Assembly: GCA_000992695.1 (NCBI GenBank)
Contig: LBUS01000005.1
Coordinates: 59,393-123,392 of the forward strand
Source of the DNA: Candidatus Peregrinibacteria bacterium GW2011_GWF2_38_29
Lineage (GTDB): Bacteria > Patescibacteriota > Gracilibacteria > UBA1369 > UBA12463
Length of the DNA stretch: 64,000 bases
Direction of reading: 5' to 3'
Under the pieces are notes generated by a model, which was not told the DNA's origin, did not search any database, and saw nothing but the letters and a program-made list of their open reading frames with translations. Shown here piece by piece: positions 34,680-42,911 of this stretch (the stretch's first letter is position 1; the number at the start of each line of letters is the position of its first letter). A program made the translations under genes and the position numbers.

Positions 34680-35276
34680 TTATTTCAAGAACTTTTCTAT
34701 CATTTTCCAGATGATTTCTTCAGTCTTTTCTTTCGACGGCTCAACGTTCAAAACTTTCCAAGAATATTTCCTTCCAAGCGTCGCATGAATTTTCTTGCAT
34801 TTTTCAACAAGAGCATCATCGGATTCGTGGATATGTGACATTTCCTTTGCGTGGAGAAAGCGCTTGCCTTCGAGCAGGACCGCTAGGTCTTCTTTGATCA
34901 AAAATTTATTAACTTCTTCCAACCATTCAAGTTTTGCGCCCTTAAGCCAGCCCCAAGCGAGGCCAGTTCCCGTATAATCTTCCGCGACAACAATTTTTCC
35001 TTCTGCGAGCATTTTTTCAATTTCCGGCTGATATTGGTAGCGATTTATTGCAAACCACATTTGTAGTTCTTCTTCGGAAATTTTTTGCTTATTTTTCGCA
35101 CTTCCTCGTAAAACTTTGTTTAAAAAAGGTCCGCTCGGCGCCAAATCATACTTTGGATATTTCGTATAAACAGCGTCAAAACCCGCATCTTTAAGCCGTT
35201 TAACAAGCCTCAAGCATTGCGTCGTCTTGCCAATATTATTGATTCCGTAAAAAGTGATTAATTTGCCTTTTTTCAC
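34680..35276 (-). CDS. tmk: Thymidylate kinase-like protein (GTG start, probably leaderless)
   Basis: Phosphorylates dTMP to dTDP. P-loop GINNIGKTT near residue 11, then a helical dTMP/LID region; the usual DRY segment is VAEDYTGTGLAWG here, so Arg is absent. 198 aa is near normal. The start is GTG 35276, with TATAAT ending six bases upstream, so transcription should begin at or next to the GTG. It belongs to the pyrimidine set with ThyX-like and Dut. A different deoxynucleoside monophosphate kinase cannot be excluded. Confidence 0.82.
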   Translation of the reverse strand: MKKGKLITFYGINNIGKTTQCLRLVKRLKDAGFDAVYTKYPKYDLAPSGPFLNKVLRGSAKNKQKISEEELQMWFAINRYQYQPEIEKMLAEGKIVVAEDYTGTGLAWGWLKGAKLEWLEEVNKFLIKEDLAVLLEGKRFLHAKEMSHIHESDDALVEKCKKIHATLGRKYSWKVLNVEPSKEKTEEIIWKMIEKFLK

Positions 35277-35282
35277 GAAGAG

Positions 35283-35288
35283 ATTATA
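35283..35288 (-). promoter_or_regulatory. -10 box giving a leaderless tmk transcript
   Basis: TATAAT on the minus strand followed by CTCTTC and GTG. The ECF sigma gene has the same arrangement at 63108-63113 (TATAAT-CTCTGA-GTG). No good -35 box is seen. Confidence 0.6.
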
Positions 35289-35314
35289 GCACGAAATTTA
35301 TTAGTGGCGCCAAA

Positions 35315-35330
35315 TTCTCCCCGGGGAGAA
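35315..35330. other. 16-base perfect palindrome TTCTCCCCGGGGAGAA
   Basis: It stands alone in the divergent spacer between tmk and the small gene at 35477, flanked by GTGGCG-like words on both sides. It may be an operator or a hairpin; no T tract follows. Confidence 0.5.
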
Positions 35331-35423
35331 AAGTGTGGCGTCTCCGTTAAAAGCTCATACGCACCGGAAAGGTCGGAGCCGATTTATTGTGAAGGGTGCT
35401 ATTTGGGGGTGATCTAACGAGGC

Positions 35424-35452
35424 TTGACAATATGACAACTATTTGTTATAGT
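35424..35452 (+). promoter_or_regulatory. Consensus promoter of 79-residue orphan gene
   Basis: TTGACA 35424-35429, 17-base spacer, TATAGT 35447-35452, 24 bases to ATG 35477. Confidence 0.78.
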
Positions 35453-35476
35453 TCGATTGTATTTAATAATAAATTT

Positions 35477-35716
35477 ATGCTTGATACTATACAGTTAGTT
35501 CCAGGAGGCGAAGTTGATGAGTTCAAGAAAGGGCTTGAATTGAGCGTTGCGTTAAGAAGGAGGCCAGAAGTAGGAGATAGGCTTCCTGTTTTTATCTCAT
35601 ATTTTCCGAAAAACGAAGATACAGGGCTTAAAGCTGTTGTAACACGCGTTAGTGAATGCGTAGATCGTTTAACGGGCTCTACAGGAAGTATGGTGTCTTT
35701 TGTATTAGAAAATTAA
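35477..35716 (+). CDS. Small hypothetical protein, 79 aa
   Basis: Not recognised. MLDTIQLVPGG start, Val/Arg-rich alternating strands and no signal peptide suggest a small beta-rich cytosolic protein. The start at 35477 follows from the promoter; a longer frame reaching 35396 would begin upstream of the -35 box. It ends two bases from the convergent dut stop. Confidence 0.7.
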   Translation: MLDTIQLVPGGEVDEFKKGLELSVALRRRPEVGDRLPVFISYFPKNEDTGLKAVVTRVSECVDRLTGSTGSMVSFVLEN

Positions 35717-35718
35717 TT

Positions 35719-36156
35719 TTATTTGTACCCGCCAGTGCTCCCAAATCCGCCCCTCGTCTTTCCTTTAACCTCCGCCACTTCCTTCCACTTCGCTTTTCCA
35801 ATCTTCACAAAAATTCCTTGTGCGATTTTTTCGCCGCGCTTAATTTCAACCGCTTTATCTGTGAAGTTATAAACCTGAATTTTTATTTCATCTTCAGGGC
35901 CGCAATAATCGTGGTCAATAATTCCGATTCCATGAGGAGTCATCAGGCCTTTTTTCTTTGGCGCACTGCTACGCGCAGCAACAACAAGCATGTAATTCTT
36001 CGGAGTTTCGACAATCAAATTGCTAGGTATAAAAGCCAAACTTCGCGCTTCAACAACGCAATCAGTTCGTGCCGAAATATCAAATCCAACGCTTCCATCT
36101 GTTTCATAAATCGGCAGAGGCAAATCGTTATCTAAACGTTTAATGCGCACCTTCAT
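35719..36156 (-). CDS. dut: dUTPase
   Basis: Hydrolyses dUTP to dUMP, which feeds thymidylate synthase and keeps uracil out of DNA. The trimeric dUTPase motifs are present: GFDISA (I), AARSSAPKKKGL (II), GIIDHDY (III), RGEKIAQG (IV) and RGGFGSTG (V). 145 aa is normal. It lies 27 bases after rplA on the same strand, an unusual place where rplJ would be expected. Confidence 0.94.
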   Translation of the reverse strand: MKVRIKRLDNDLPLPIYETDGSVGFDISARTDCVVEARSLAFIPSNLIVETPKNYMLVVAARSSAPKKKGLMTPHGIGIIDHDYCGPEDEIKIQVYNFTDKAVEIKRGEKIAQGIFVKIGKAKWKEVAEVKGKTRGGFGSTGGYK

Positions 36157-36183
36157 GGCGAGTTTTATTATATTCGCGACGTG

Positions 36184-36888
36184 CTACTTAAGCTGTTCAA
36201 GCAATGTTTTTGAGCTATCAACGGTAATGCCGGGACCCATTGTGGTCGCAAGGCTGACTCCTTCGATAAAAACACCTTTCACGCTTGCAGGTTTTGAATC
36301 ATTCAAAGCTTTCAAAAGAGTCAAAAGATTTTCTTTCAATTCTTTTTCGCCGAATGAAACTTTGCCAAACATATTGTGAACAACGCCGAATTTATCACTT
36401 TTAAATTCAACTTTACCTTTCTTGATCTGGCCAATTGCGTTGATAACATCAGTTGTAACAGTTCCTGCTTTTGGATTTGGCATCAAGCCCTTAGGACCGA
36501 GAATCTTTGAGATTTTACCAAGCGCTTTCATCATATCCGGAGTTGCGATCGCAACATCAAATTCAAGCCATCCTTTTGCGATTTCTTCTGCAAGATCTTC
36601 GCCACCGGCTTTGACTGCACCTGCGGCTTTGCATTCTTTCACCTTGTCTTCGCCGACGAACGCGATAACGCGAACTTCTTTACCTGTTCCATGTGGAAGA
36701 GCGACAGTTGATCTGACCATTTGGTCTGATTTTTTTGGATCGATTCCAAGGTTAACGTGTACTTCACAGCTTCCGTCAAACTTCGTAATCGAAGTTTTCT
36801 TAAGAAGAGCTACAGCTTCATCGAGCGTGTAGATTTTTTGTGTTACAAGGGCTTTCGCAGCCTTGTACTTTTTTCCGTGTGTTTTCAT
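36184..36888 (-). CDS. rplA: 50S ribosomal protein L1
   Basis: L1 stalk protein binding 23S rRNA. MKTHGKKYKAAKALV at ATG 36888 is the natural start; a longer frame to 36936 adds 16 unrelated residues. The signature IGKISKILGPKGLMPNPKAGT (about 120-140) is intact. 234 aa is normal. The spacer to rplK is 87 bases and holds A/T repeats. Confidence 0.95.
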   Translation of the reverse strand: MKTHGKKYKAAKALVTQKIYTLDEAVALLKKTSITKFDGSCEVHVNLGIDPKKSDQMVRSTVALPHGTGKEVRVIAFVGEDKVKECKAAGAVKAGGEDLAEEIAKGWLEFDVAIATPDMMKALGKISKILGPKGLMPNPKAGTVTTDVINAIGQIKKGKVEFKSDKFGVVHNMFGKVSFGEKELKENLLTLLKALNDSKPASVKGVFIEGVSLATTMGPGITVDSSKTLLEQLK

Positions 36889-36975
36889 AGAGTTTTTTGG
36901 TGGTGATAGCGGCACGCTGACTAAGCGACCTCCCACGATTAGTTAATTTACAATATTCAATAATCAATTTACAAA

Positions 36976-37404
36976 TTAGCCTTCAACTTTAATGCCTAAA
37001 CTTTTTGCGGTTCCTGCAATAATTTTGATTCCGGCCTCAACGTCATTCGCATTCAAATCAACCATTTTCTGCTCTGCAATTGCTTGCAATTGAGCGCGCG
37101 TGATCGTACCAACCTTAATTTTATTTGGTGTGCCTGAGCCTTTTTCGATACCAAGCGCTTTCTTAATCAAAACAGCGGCAGGTGGCGTTTTCATGATGAA
37201 CGTGAAAGTTCTATCTGTGAAAACCGAGATTTCAACAGGGACGACTGTGTCGCCCATTGTTTTTGTCTTTGCGTTGAATTGGTTACAGAAGTCTTGAATG
37301 TTCAAGCCATGCTGACCAAGCGCAGGACCAACCGGTGGTGCTGGATTTGCTTTTCCTGCTGCGATTTGTAACTTCACAACTGTCTTTATTTGCTTTGGAG
37401 CCAT
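36976..37404 (-). CDS. rplK: 50S ribosomal protein L11
   Basis: Binds the GTPase-associated centre of 23S r[29 protein letters not shown] is diagnostic at the start, and the C-terminal domain ends [15 protein letters not shown]. 142 aa is normal. Preceded by the inserted secreted-protein gene (four-base gap) rather than directly by nusG. Confidence 0.96.
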   Translation of the reverse strand: MAPKQIKTVVKLQIAAGKANPAPPVGPALGQHGLNIQDFCNQFNAKTKTMGDTVVPVEISVFTDRTFTFIMKTPPAAVLIKKALGIEKGSGTPNKIKVGTITRAQLQAIAEQKMVDLNANDVEAGIKIIAGTAKSLGIKVEG

Positions 37405-37408
37405 AGTT

Positions 37409-38134
37409 TTATTGGTTTAAAAGTATTATCAAATTTTTAATAAATGTATTATTTGTCTTTGGGTAGGTATAAAAATACACGGTATTTTTGATCCTGACAA
37501 CCAAAAATGCACTTCCGATACGTTTTGAGTCGTTCATGAAATAAGAGCCGTCTCCAAAAGTATTGCTTTCATTAATGGAAACGCCCGGCATTCCTTTAAT
37601 TCTTGTCTTCACAAGATTGAAAACATCTTGCGCTTCAAGTTGAGTTTGAAATTGCATTTCCGCAACAACCGCGAATATATTTTTGCCATCTGTAATATTG
37701 AATTCTCCGCTATGCGCATTCAAAATATCGCTCACGTCCACAATCTGAAAAACACGTCCTTCAAAAGTTACGGGAGTAATTTTTGCGCTTTTAAATCCAA
37801 CGCTTGTTAATTGTTCAGGAGTTAATTTTTCCGTATTTAATTTGATGTCTTCAAGAAGTTTTTGAATTTCGGTTAGTTTTGCATCTTGCGCAGGGGTTTC
37901 AGCTTGCGTCGTTCCTTGCGCCGTCTGACTCTGATCTTGCGCAACTGTATCCTGGCTTGTTTGAGCCAATTGTTGAGATTTTATATAAGGCTTATAATCT
38001 TGCGTTTGAGTTTGTTGTTCCGCCGCAAAAATATTTGCCCAACCTTGTGTCAAATAATCATATGCAAAAACTTTTCCGAGAACGCCGACTGTAAGAACTG
38101 CGAGCATGATTATAAAAATTGTAGATTTCTGCAT
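37409..38134 (-). CDS. Anchored or secreted protein inserted between nusG and rplK
   Basis: Not recognised. 241 residues with an N-terminal membrane segment (about 4-24), a Gln/Thr/Ala-rich linker near residues 40-85, then a compact C-terminal domain of about 145 residues. It is separated by one base from nusG and four from rplK, so it must be co-transcribed with ribosomal genes. This is not part of the usual order; it may be a lineage-specific gain. Confidence 0.8.
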   Translation of the reverse strand: MQKSTIFIIMLAVLTVGVLGKVFAYDYLTQGWANIFAAEQQTQTQDYKPYIKSQQLAQTSQDTVAQDQSQTAQGTTQAETPAQDAKLTEIQKLLEDIKLNTEKLTPEQLTSVGFKSAKITPVTFEGRVFQIVDVSDILNAHSGEFNITDGKNIFAVVAEMQFQTQLEAQDVFNLVKTRIKGMPGVSINESNTFGDGSYFMNDSKRIGSAFLVVRIKNTVYFYTYPKTNNTFIKNLIILLNQ

Positions 38135-38135
38135 T

Positions 38136-38681
38136 TTATTTCTTCTTTATCTGTGTAAAATCAAGCTCAATCGGAGTTTCACGACCGAAGATGCTGATAA
38201 GAATTTTAACTTTTCCTTTTTCTTCATCAATGCTGATGATATTTCCATCGTAGTTGACGAAAGGTCCATCCAAAATAACCACGTGATCGCCAACCGCATA
38301 ATCGATTTTGAATTTTGGCTCAATTTCGCCCATTTTTCTCTTAATTGTTTTCCATTCGTCTTCAGAAACCGGAATTGGCGTTGTGCCAGCGCCGACGAAA
38401 CCAGTTACATTTGGCGTATTTCTAACAACATACCAAGAATCATCTGTAACAAGCATATCAACGAAAACGTAACCCGGGAAAATACGCTTCTTTTCCGTTA
38501 CAGGTTCACCTTTTTTGATGACGATCTGAACTTCTTTTGGGACCATAACATCGAAAATCATTTCCTGCATTCCAAAAGATTCGATGCGTTGCATAAGAGC
38601 ATCTTTAACCGCATCTTCATAACCGGAATAGGTATGAATGACATACCAATGACGACCTGTATGTAATGCTTGTTTTGACAT
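38136..38681 (-). CDS. nusG: Transcription termination/antitermination factor NusG
   Basis: Binds RNA polymerase and links it with Rho or ribosomes. HWYVIHTYSGYEDAVKDAL and FPGYVFVDM mark the NGN domain; the KOW domain has VGDHVVILDGPFVNYDG. 181 aa is normal. Four bases follow secE. Confidence 0.96.
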   Translation of the reverse strand: MSKQALHTGRHWYVIHTYSGYEDAVKDALMQRIESFGMQEMIFDVMVPKEVQIVIKKGEPVTEKKRIFPGYVFVDMLVTDDSWYVVRNTPNVTGFVGAGTTPIPVSEDEWKTIKRKMGEIEPKFKIDYAVGDHVVILDGPFVNYDGNIISIDEEKGKVKILISIFGRETPIELDFTQIKKK

Positions 38682-38685
38682 AGTT

Positions 38686-38889
38686 TTATAGTGATATTTT
38701 CAATAAATATTGATAACCCGTGTTGAACAAAAAGTCCAAAATACTGAAAAGCAAGGCTGCGCCAAAGCAAAATCCAAGAACAATCATTGCGAGCTTGATG
38801 GCTTTGTTTTTAGTAGGCCACGTGACTTTTCGGAGCTCTACCCAGCTGTCTTTGAAATAGTTGACCAGTGCGTTATTTTTGATATTCAT
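38686..38889 (-). CDS. secE: Protein translocase subunit SecE
   Basis: 67 residues with one membrane helix. YFKDSWVELRKVTWPTKNKA is the conserved amphipathic segment. It is the first gene of secE-nusG-X-rplK-rplA. Confidence 0.94.
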   Translation of the reverse strand: MNIKNNALVNYFKDSWVELRKVTWPTKNKAIKLAMIVLGFCFGAALLFSILDFLFNTGYQYLLKISL

Positions 38890-38928
38890 ATGTTTGATAT
38901 TTTAAAAAAGCCCTCTCAGGCCAAGATG

Positions 38929-38957
38929 AATATAACGCTTATTAAGAGAAAAGGCAA
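38929..38957 (-). promoter_or_regulatory. Promoter of secE-nusG-rplKA operon
   Basis: Minus strand TTGCCT 38957-38952, 17-base spacer, TATATT 38934-38929, with a 39-base leader. The leader contains GGCCTGAGAGGGCTTTTTT, a small terminator-like hairpin which may be an attenuator. Confidence 0.6.
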
Positions 38958-38986
38958 GGGAAAATGTTAAATTCGCAGACTTGTAA

Positions 38987-40594
38987 TTATGGGCATTCGG
39001 GAGTGCCGTGAATAGCCGATGTAGGTTCACAATACGTTGGCCAGTTTGGAGGGTCGTAGTCGTCGACATGAGCAACGCAGTGATCGCCGGTGGTGCAAGA
39101 ATTATGATCGTCACACTCGTGTCCTTGCGGGAGGTATACGCCCTGATCCGGTTCGTCTTTAACACATTCTCCGGTTGAAGTATCGCAGTGGACCTGAGAT
39201 GAAGTTTCGCACGTATTTAATGTCGCTTCGCAGATTAAAGATTTAGTTGTGACGCATGCGCCGTCGTCGCAAGCGCTCTCTAATGCACATTGATCAGCAT
39301 TATCAGTGCAGACAGATCCGTCAATAGGGACATTTATATGTGTGCATCCATCTACGGGATCACAAGCTTCTTCACCATTACAAAATTCTCCGTCATCAGG
39401 ACAATCGATAAGGCCGGTTCCAACACATTCGCCATCGAGACATCTTGCAACGTCGATATGGCATGCATCCGCTGATGCGCAAATTATACCGTTTGGCATA
39501 TCAAGATGATCGCATCCGGGATTTGCGCCTTGTCTGCATGTGTCTTGGGTGCATGGGTTGTCGTCATCGCATTTCATTGAAGTTTTTGTGACGCATTGTT
39601 CTTCTACGCACCAACTTTCAAGGGCGCATAAATCACCAGCATAGTTATCAGTACAAGCCGCATGTTCAGGCGGGACATCGCCATCTTTACATCCTTCAAC
39701 CGGATCACATTCAGGTGTTCCGTTACAAAATTTTCCGTCATCAGGGCACATAATTTCTTCTGCTTCTACGCATTCTCCGGCAACGCAAGTTGGTGGAGCA
39801 GTGTGGCACGCATCTTGCGTTCCGCATTTAATTCCATCTTCAACGTCAATATGTGCGCAACCCGTTCCGACTTTGCAATAATCAGTTGTACATGTGTCGT
39901 GATCGTCGCAAAATGCGGCAGTATCTTCAACAAATATTCCATTTTGACATTCGCCTTGAGAATCGCATTTTCCACCGGTTGTACACTGTGTTTCATCGTC
40001 ACAAGATGCGCCAACAGTAACAGTGTTACATTCGCCCGTTGCAGGATCACAGTTTTTATCATGGCATGCGTTTTCGTCCCATTCACATTCCTTTGGAGTG
40101 CCTTTACAAACGCCGGATCCGTCGCAAATGTCATGTTCTGTGCACAAATCTCTATCGTCACAAGGCAAATCTTCGGGCTCCATATCAAATTCACAATGAC
40201 CGGGTTTATCGCCACTATATCTATCTTGAGTAGGATCATCAGGAGTACATTTGGCTCTTACGCAATCCGGATCAAGCCCCATATGACCAAGCTGAGCAAC
40301 ACAACCTTCATCGCTTTTACATGCTATAAAAGTATTGTCGCTATCAGATTCGCCGCTTGCAACATCTGTGATTTCGTCGGTTCTGACGTCATCGGTCGAA
40401 TCATCGCTAGCGGCAGAAGCTGCGCCACAGCCGGCTAAAAATAGTCCAGCGACAATAACGGACTTAGAAATGAATTTACAAAGAGGTCCAATTTTTGGTG
40501 GATTATTGCGGGCGGATACTGTTGCTGTAAGGTCGGTTTGCAAGTCACTTCCGCCTAAAGCTAAGCTCGGGTCAATATTGAGGATAGAATTCAT
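38987..40594 (-). CDS. Cysteine-rich repeat lipoprotein, 535 aa
   Basis: Lipobox LFLAGC (Cys near residue 57) follows a hydrophilic extension of about 38 residues and a hydrophobic stretch, so it is probably a surface lipoprotein. The mature part is full of cysteines in repeated patterns such as CDDxxxCTxDxC and DGxxC and CNGxExCDPVxGC, about 35-45 residues each and acidic. Such repeats are common in large secreted proteins of Myxobacteria and other Deltaproteobacteria. Disulfide-bonded, calcium-binding behaviour is likely. Transfer from such a group is possible but not shown. Confidence 0.85.
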   Translation of the reverse strand: MNSILNIDPSLALGGSDLQTDLTATVSARNNPPKIGPLCKFISKSVIVAGLFLAGCGAASAASDDSTDDVRTDEITDVASGESDSDNTFIACKSDEGCVAQLGHMGLDPDCVRAKCTPDDPTQDRYSGDKPGHCEFDMEPEDLPCDDRDLCTEHDICDGSGVCKGTPKECEWDENACHDKNCDPATGECNTVTVGASCDDETQCTTGGKCDSQGECQNGIFVEDTAAFCDDHDTCTTDYCKVGTGCAHIDVEDGIKCGTQDACHTAPPTCVAGECVEAEEIMCPDDGKFCNGTPECDPVEGCKDGDVPPEHAACTDNYAGDLCALESWCVEEQCVTKTSMKCDDDNPCTQDTCRQGANPGCDHLDMPNGIICASADACHIDVARCLDGECVGTGLIDCPDDGEFCNGEEACDPVDGCTHINVPIDGSVCTDNADQCALESACDDGACVTTKSLICEATLNTCETSSQVHCDTSTGECVKDEPDQGVYLPQGHECDDHNSCTTGDHCVAHVDDYDPPNWPTYCEPTSAIHGTPECP

Positions 40595-40628
40595 ATAAAT
40601 TTAATTTAAAATTCATTTAATGGGAGCT

Positions 40629-40656
40629 ATTATAACTAAAAGAAGAAAATTGTCAA
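40629..40656 (-). promoter_or_regulatory. Promoter of Cys-rich lipoprotein gene
   Basis: Minus strand TTGACA 40656-40651, 16-base spacer, TATAAT 40634-40629, 34 bases to ATG 40594. Confidence 0.75.
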
Positions 40657-40771
40657 GGAAAAATCGAAAAGACTATTTTTAACGATCTTTTTACCCACAG
40701 ATTTAGTATACAGTGCCGGGTGTGTTCGCCTTTGTTTTTAATATGAACATTACACGCTTTTAGGCTGTTAA

Positions 40772-40800
40772 AAGGTGAGTACATCCTCACCTTCATTTTT
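40772..40800 (+). terminator. Hairpin with T-rich tail, possible end of a small RNA
   Basis: AAGGTGAG (40772-40779) and CTCACCTT (40786-40793) form a perfect eight-base stem with a six-base loop, followed by CATTTTTCG. No plus-strand gene ends nearby, so it may end a short RNA from 40660-40790 or be a regulatory hairpin. Confidence 0.5.
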
Positions 40801-40880
40801 CGCAACAGAATTTTCGTATTTGATCTGGAATCTTTGGCTTGTTTGAGCTAGAATATCAGCAATAACATAACTCGAAAAAT

Positions 40881-41843
40881 ATGACCAATTCAACGCAAAA
40901 TAGCGCACAAAATCTCGTTCAGAATCCCAATCAAATCCTCGAAAAAAATCTCCACGCACGTTTCACTTTTTACGGCAAAAATTCATTAAAATGGAAAAGA
41001 AAATGCACACTTCTTTTGCCCGAAATAGCAAAATATAGAATTTGGGAGAAAAAGGGCTTCTTCAGCATCTATGAATATGCGGCAAAACTCGCAGGAATGA
41101 GCCACGCGTCGGTTGAAGCGGCTCTTTGGGCAATGAAAAAAGTCGAAGACAAGCCCGAATTAAGGCGCGTGATTGAAGAAAAAGGGATTGAAATAATTCG
41201 TCCGATTGCAAATATTGCAACTCAAGAAACGGCAAAATTTTGGGCTGAAAAGGCTATGGAAATGAGCAGAAATACATTGGCAGCATACGCAAAAGAATAT
41301 AAAAAATCTGAGCGGAGCGCCCCTTGCGCCGGCTCAGGAATTTGTCACAAAAACAGTGATTTATTTTCTGATTTAAATCTGCAAATTAAGCCAGAAATCG
41401 CTGAAAAACTTCAAAAACTCAAAGGTCAAGGCAGTTGGGACGACCTCATGGAAAAATTCATAAATCTATATGAACAAAAGCTAGAGGAAAATAAGCCGCA
41501 ATTGCAAGAAAATGCAAAAGAATACATTCCGGCAAAAATCAAAAATTATGTTCTCGCAAAAACCAACAACACATGCGCATTCCCGGACTGCATGAAGCCG
41601 TACGAAATTTTGCACCACACGGAAAGATTCGCACTTACGCACGAACACGATCCGGACTCGCTCATCCCTCTTTGCAAAGCGCATGAAAGAATGGCTCACG
41701 CAGGCCTGATTGAAAACGAAAACCAATCGCCTGAAAACTGGCGAATAAAAACAACTGCGGATAAAACAACCGAAAAATGGCAAAAAGTGGACAAGTGGGT
41801 TACGCAGTGTTATACGGGGAAAAGTGCAGAAAATTGCGCCTGA
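40881..41843 (+). CDS. HNH endonuclease-domain protein
   Basis: 320 residues. The C-terminal part has the HNH pattern: CAFPDC zinc-type pair, EILHHTERF (catalytic His), HDPDSLIPLCKAHERMAH with the Cys and final His. The N-terminal two thirds are helical and not recognised; 'YAAKLAGMSHASVEAALWAMKKV' looks like an HTH segment, as in proteins of similar build common in CPR genomes. The role, for example defence or mobile-element homing, is unknown. A hairpin overlaps the stop codon. Confidence 0.82.
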   Translation: MTNSTQNSAQNLVQNPNQILEKNLHARFTFYGKNSLKWKRKCTLLLPEIAKYRIWEKKGFFSIYEYAAKLAGMSHASVEAALWAMKKVEDKPELRRVIEEKGIEIIRPIANIATQETAKFWAEKAMEMSRNTLAAYAKEYKKSERSAPCAGSGICHKNSDLFSDLNLQIKPEIAEKLQKLKGQGSWDDLMEKFINLYEQKLEENKPQLQENAKEYIPAKIKNYVLAKTNNTCAFPDCMKPYEILHHTERFALTHEHDPDSLIPLCKAHERMAHAGLIENENQSPENWRIKTTADKTTEKWQKVDKWVTQCYTGKSAENCA

Positions 41844-41859
41844 CCATAAGTCGGGCGCT
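41837..41859 (+). other. Hairpin over the HNH gene stop codon
   Basis: GCGCCTGAC (41837-41845) and GTCGGGCGC (41851-41859) pair over nine positions with one wobble and a five-base loop. No T run follows, so it is not a classic terminator. Confidence 0.5.
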
Positions 41860-41910
41860 AAGCTTGGGTGACAAATTAGGTTTCAAGATAGGTCGCGCCC
41901 TCGGATTCAT

Positions 41911-41939
41911 TTGATTTTTAACGCATTTTCTGCTAAAAT
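41911..41939 (+). promoter_or_regulatory. Promoter of the pilin-module/PKD cluster
   Basis: TTGATT 41911-41916, 17-base spacer, TAAAAT 41934-41939, then 21 A/T-rich bases to ATG 41961. The next three genes follow within 18 bases or overlap, so this promoter probably drives at least four genes. Confidence 0.75.
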
Positions 41940-41960
41940 ATATAAATATAAATACAAAAA

Positions 41961-42911
41961 ATGAAGGAAAGACAAAAACTAATAGCTAAGTTTTTTATTG
42001 CAACTGCTTGTGCAGTCGTTATTTTTGGCCTTCTGCCGAGCTTCGCATATGCCGGTGGGCTTCCTTTGGACGACACTAAATACAGCACAGAATTAATAAC
42101 TCCAAAGGGCACAACAACGCTTGATAAGGTTAAATCTTCTCTTGGCATCGGCGACAACGCTCAAGGTGGCATCCTTTACGTCGTCAAAAACATCATCACC
42201 GCACTTGCGGTTTTGCTTATTATTATCTCGGCGGTGCGCATTTTGACAGCCGGCGGCGATGAAGAGGTTGTGAAAAAACAAACAAAACAAATCATGTATT
42301 CAATCGGCGGACTTGTACTTATTAGCCTTTCCGGCGATCTTTGGAAAGTGTTTGATTTCAGCCAAGGCGGCATGCTCAAGGATCCAACGCAAATGATAAA
42401 AAGCGTAACATGGTTTAATCGTGAAACACAGATTGTAATCACATTTTTCAAATATTTGATCGGCGGTGTTGCAATATTCCAGATGATTGCAAGTGGGCTT
42501 CATTTGATCACAATGGAAGACCCGGCCAAAGTTGAAGAAGATAAGAAAAAGCTTATGTATGGCGCCGGAGGCTTGATTTTGATCGTGATGTCAAACACAA
42601 TAATCGACAAAATTTTCTATAAACTTGATATAACAAAATACACAGGAACAACGGGCGTTCAGCCTGCAATTGATGCGGTGGCCGGTTTAAAAGAAATTGT
42701 TGGAATAACGAATTTCGTAGTCGCGATTTTGGGTCCACTTTGCGTTTTGGCGCTTATTGCAGGCGCAATTATGTATGTGGTTTCCGGTGGAGTGGAAGAA
42801 AAAACTAAACAAGCCACAAGAGTTATAACTGCCGCGGCAATTGGAATAGTAATCGTATACGGCGCATTTGCGATCGTATCAACAGTAATAGCACGTAAAT
42901 TCACAGGATGA
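41961..42911 (+). CDS. Triple VirB2/TrbC-like membrane protein
   Basis: 316 residues. A signal peptide ends near AYA (residue 31). Three copies of a module made of two hydrophobic helices joined by a short charged loop follow: about 71-129, 157-220 and 246-312. Each has a small-residue helix ending in 'A.RILTAGG', a K/E-rich loop and a second helix with '.GG.I.I'. This is the shape of VirB2/TrbC pilins of type IV secretion, but those have one module of about 80-120 residues. No VirB4/VirD4 ATPase is nearby. It overlaps the next gene by four bases (ATGA). Confidence 0.8.
   Translation: MKERQKLIAKFFIATACAVVIFGLLPSFAYAGGLPLDDTKYSTELITPKGTTTLDKVKSSLGIGDNAQGGILYVVKNIITALAVLLIIISAVRILTAGGDEEVVKKQTKQIMYSIGGLVLISLSGDLWKVFDFSQGGMLKDPTQMIKSVTWFNRETQIVITFFKYLIGGVAIFQMIASGLHLITMEDPAKVEEDKKKLMYGAGGLILIVMSNTIIDKIFYKLDITKYTGTTGVQPAIDAVAGLKEIVGITNFVVAILGPLCVLALIAGAIMYVVSGGVEEKTKQATRVITAAAIGIVIVYGAFAIVSTVIARKFTG

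Noticed and set aside
38106..38666. 186-codon plus-strand open frame antisense to nusG
   Set aside because: Complement of a highly conserved gene; Asn/Phe/Ile-rich shadow without domain.
39662..40438. 258-codon plus-strand open frame antisense to the Cys-rich lipoprotein
   Set aside because: Its cysteines and phenylalanines mirror the repeats of the real gene, which has a lipobox and promoter.
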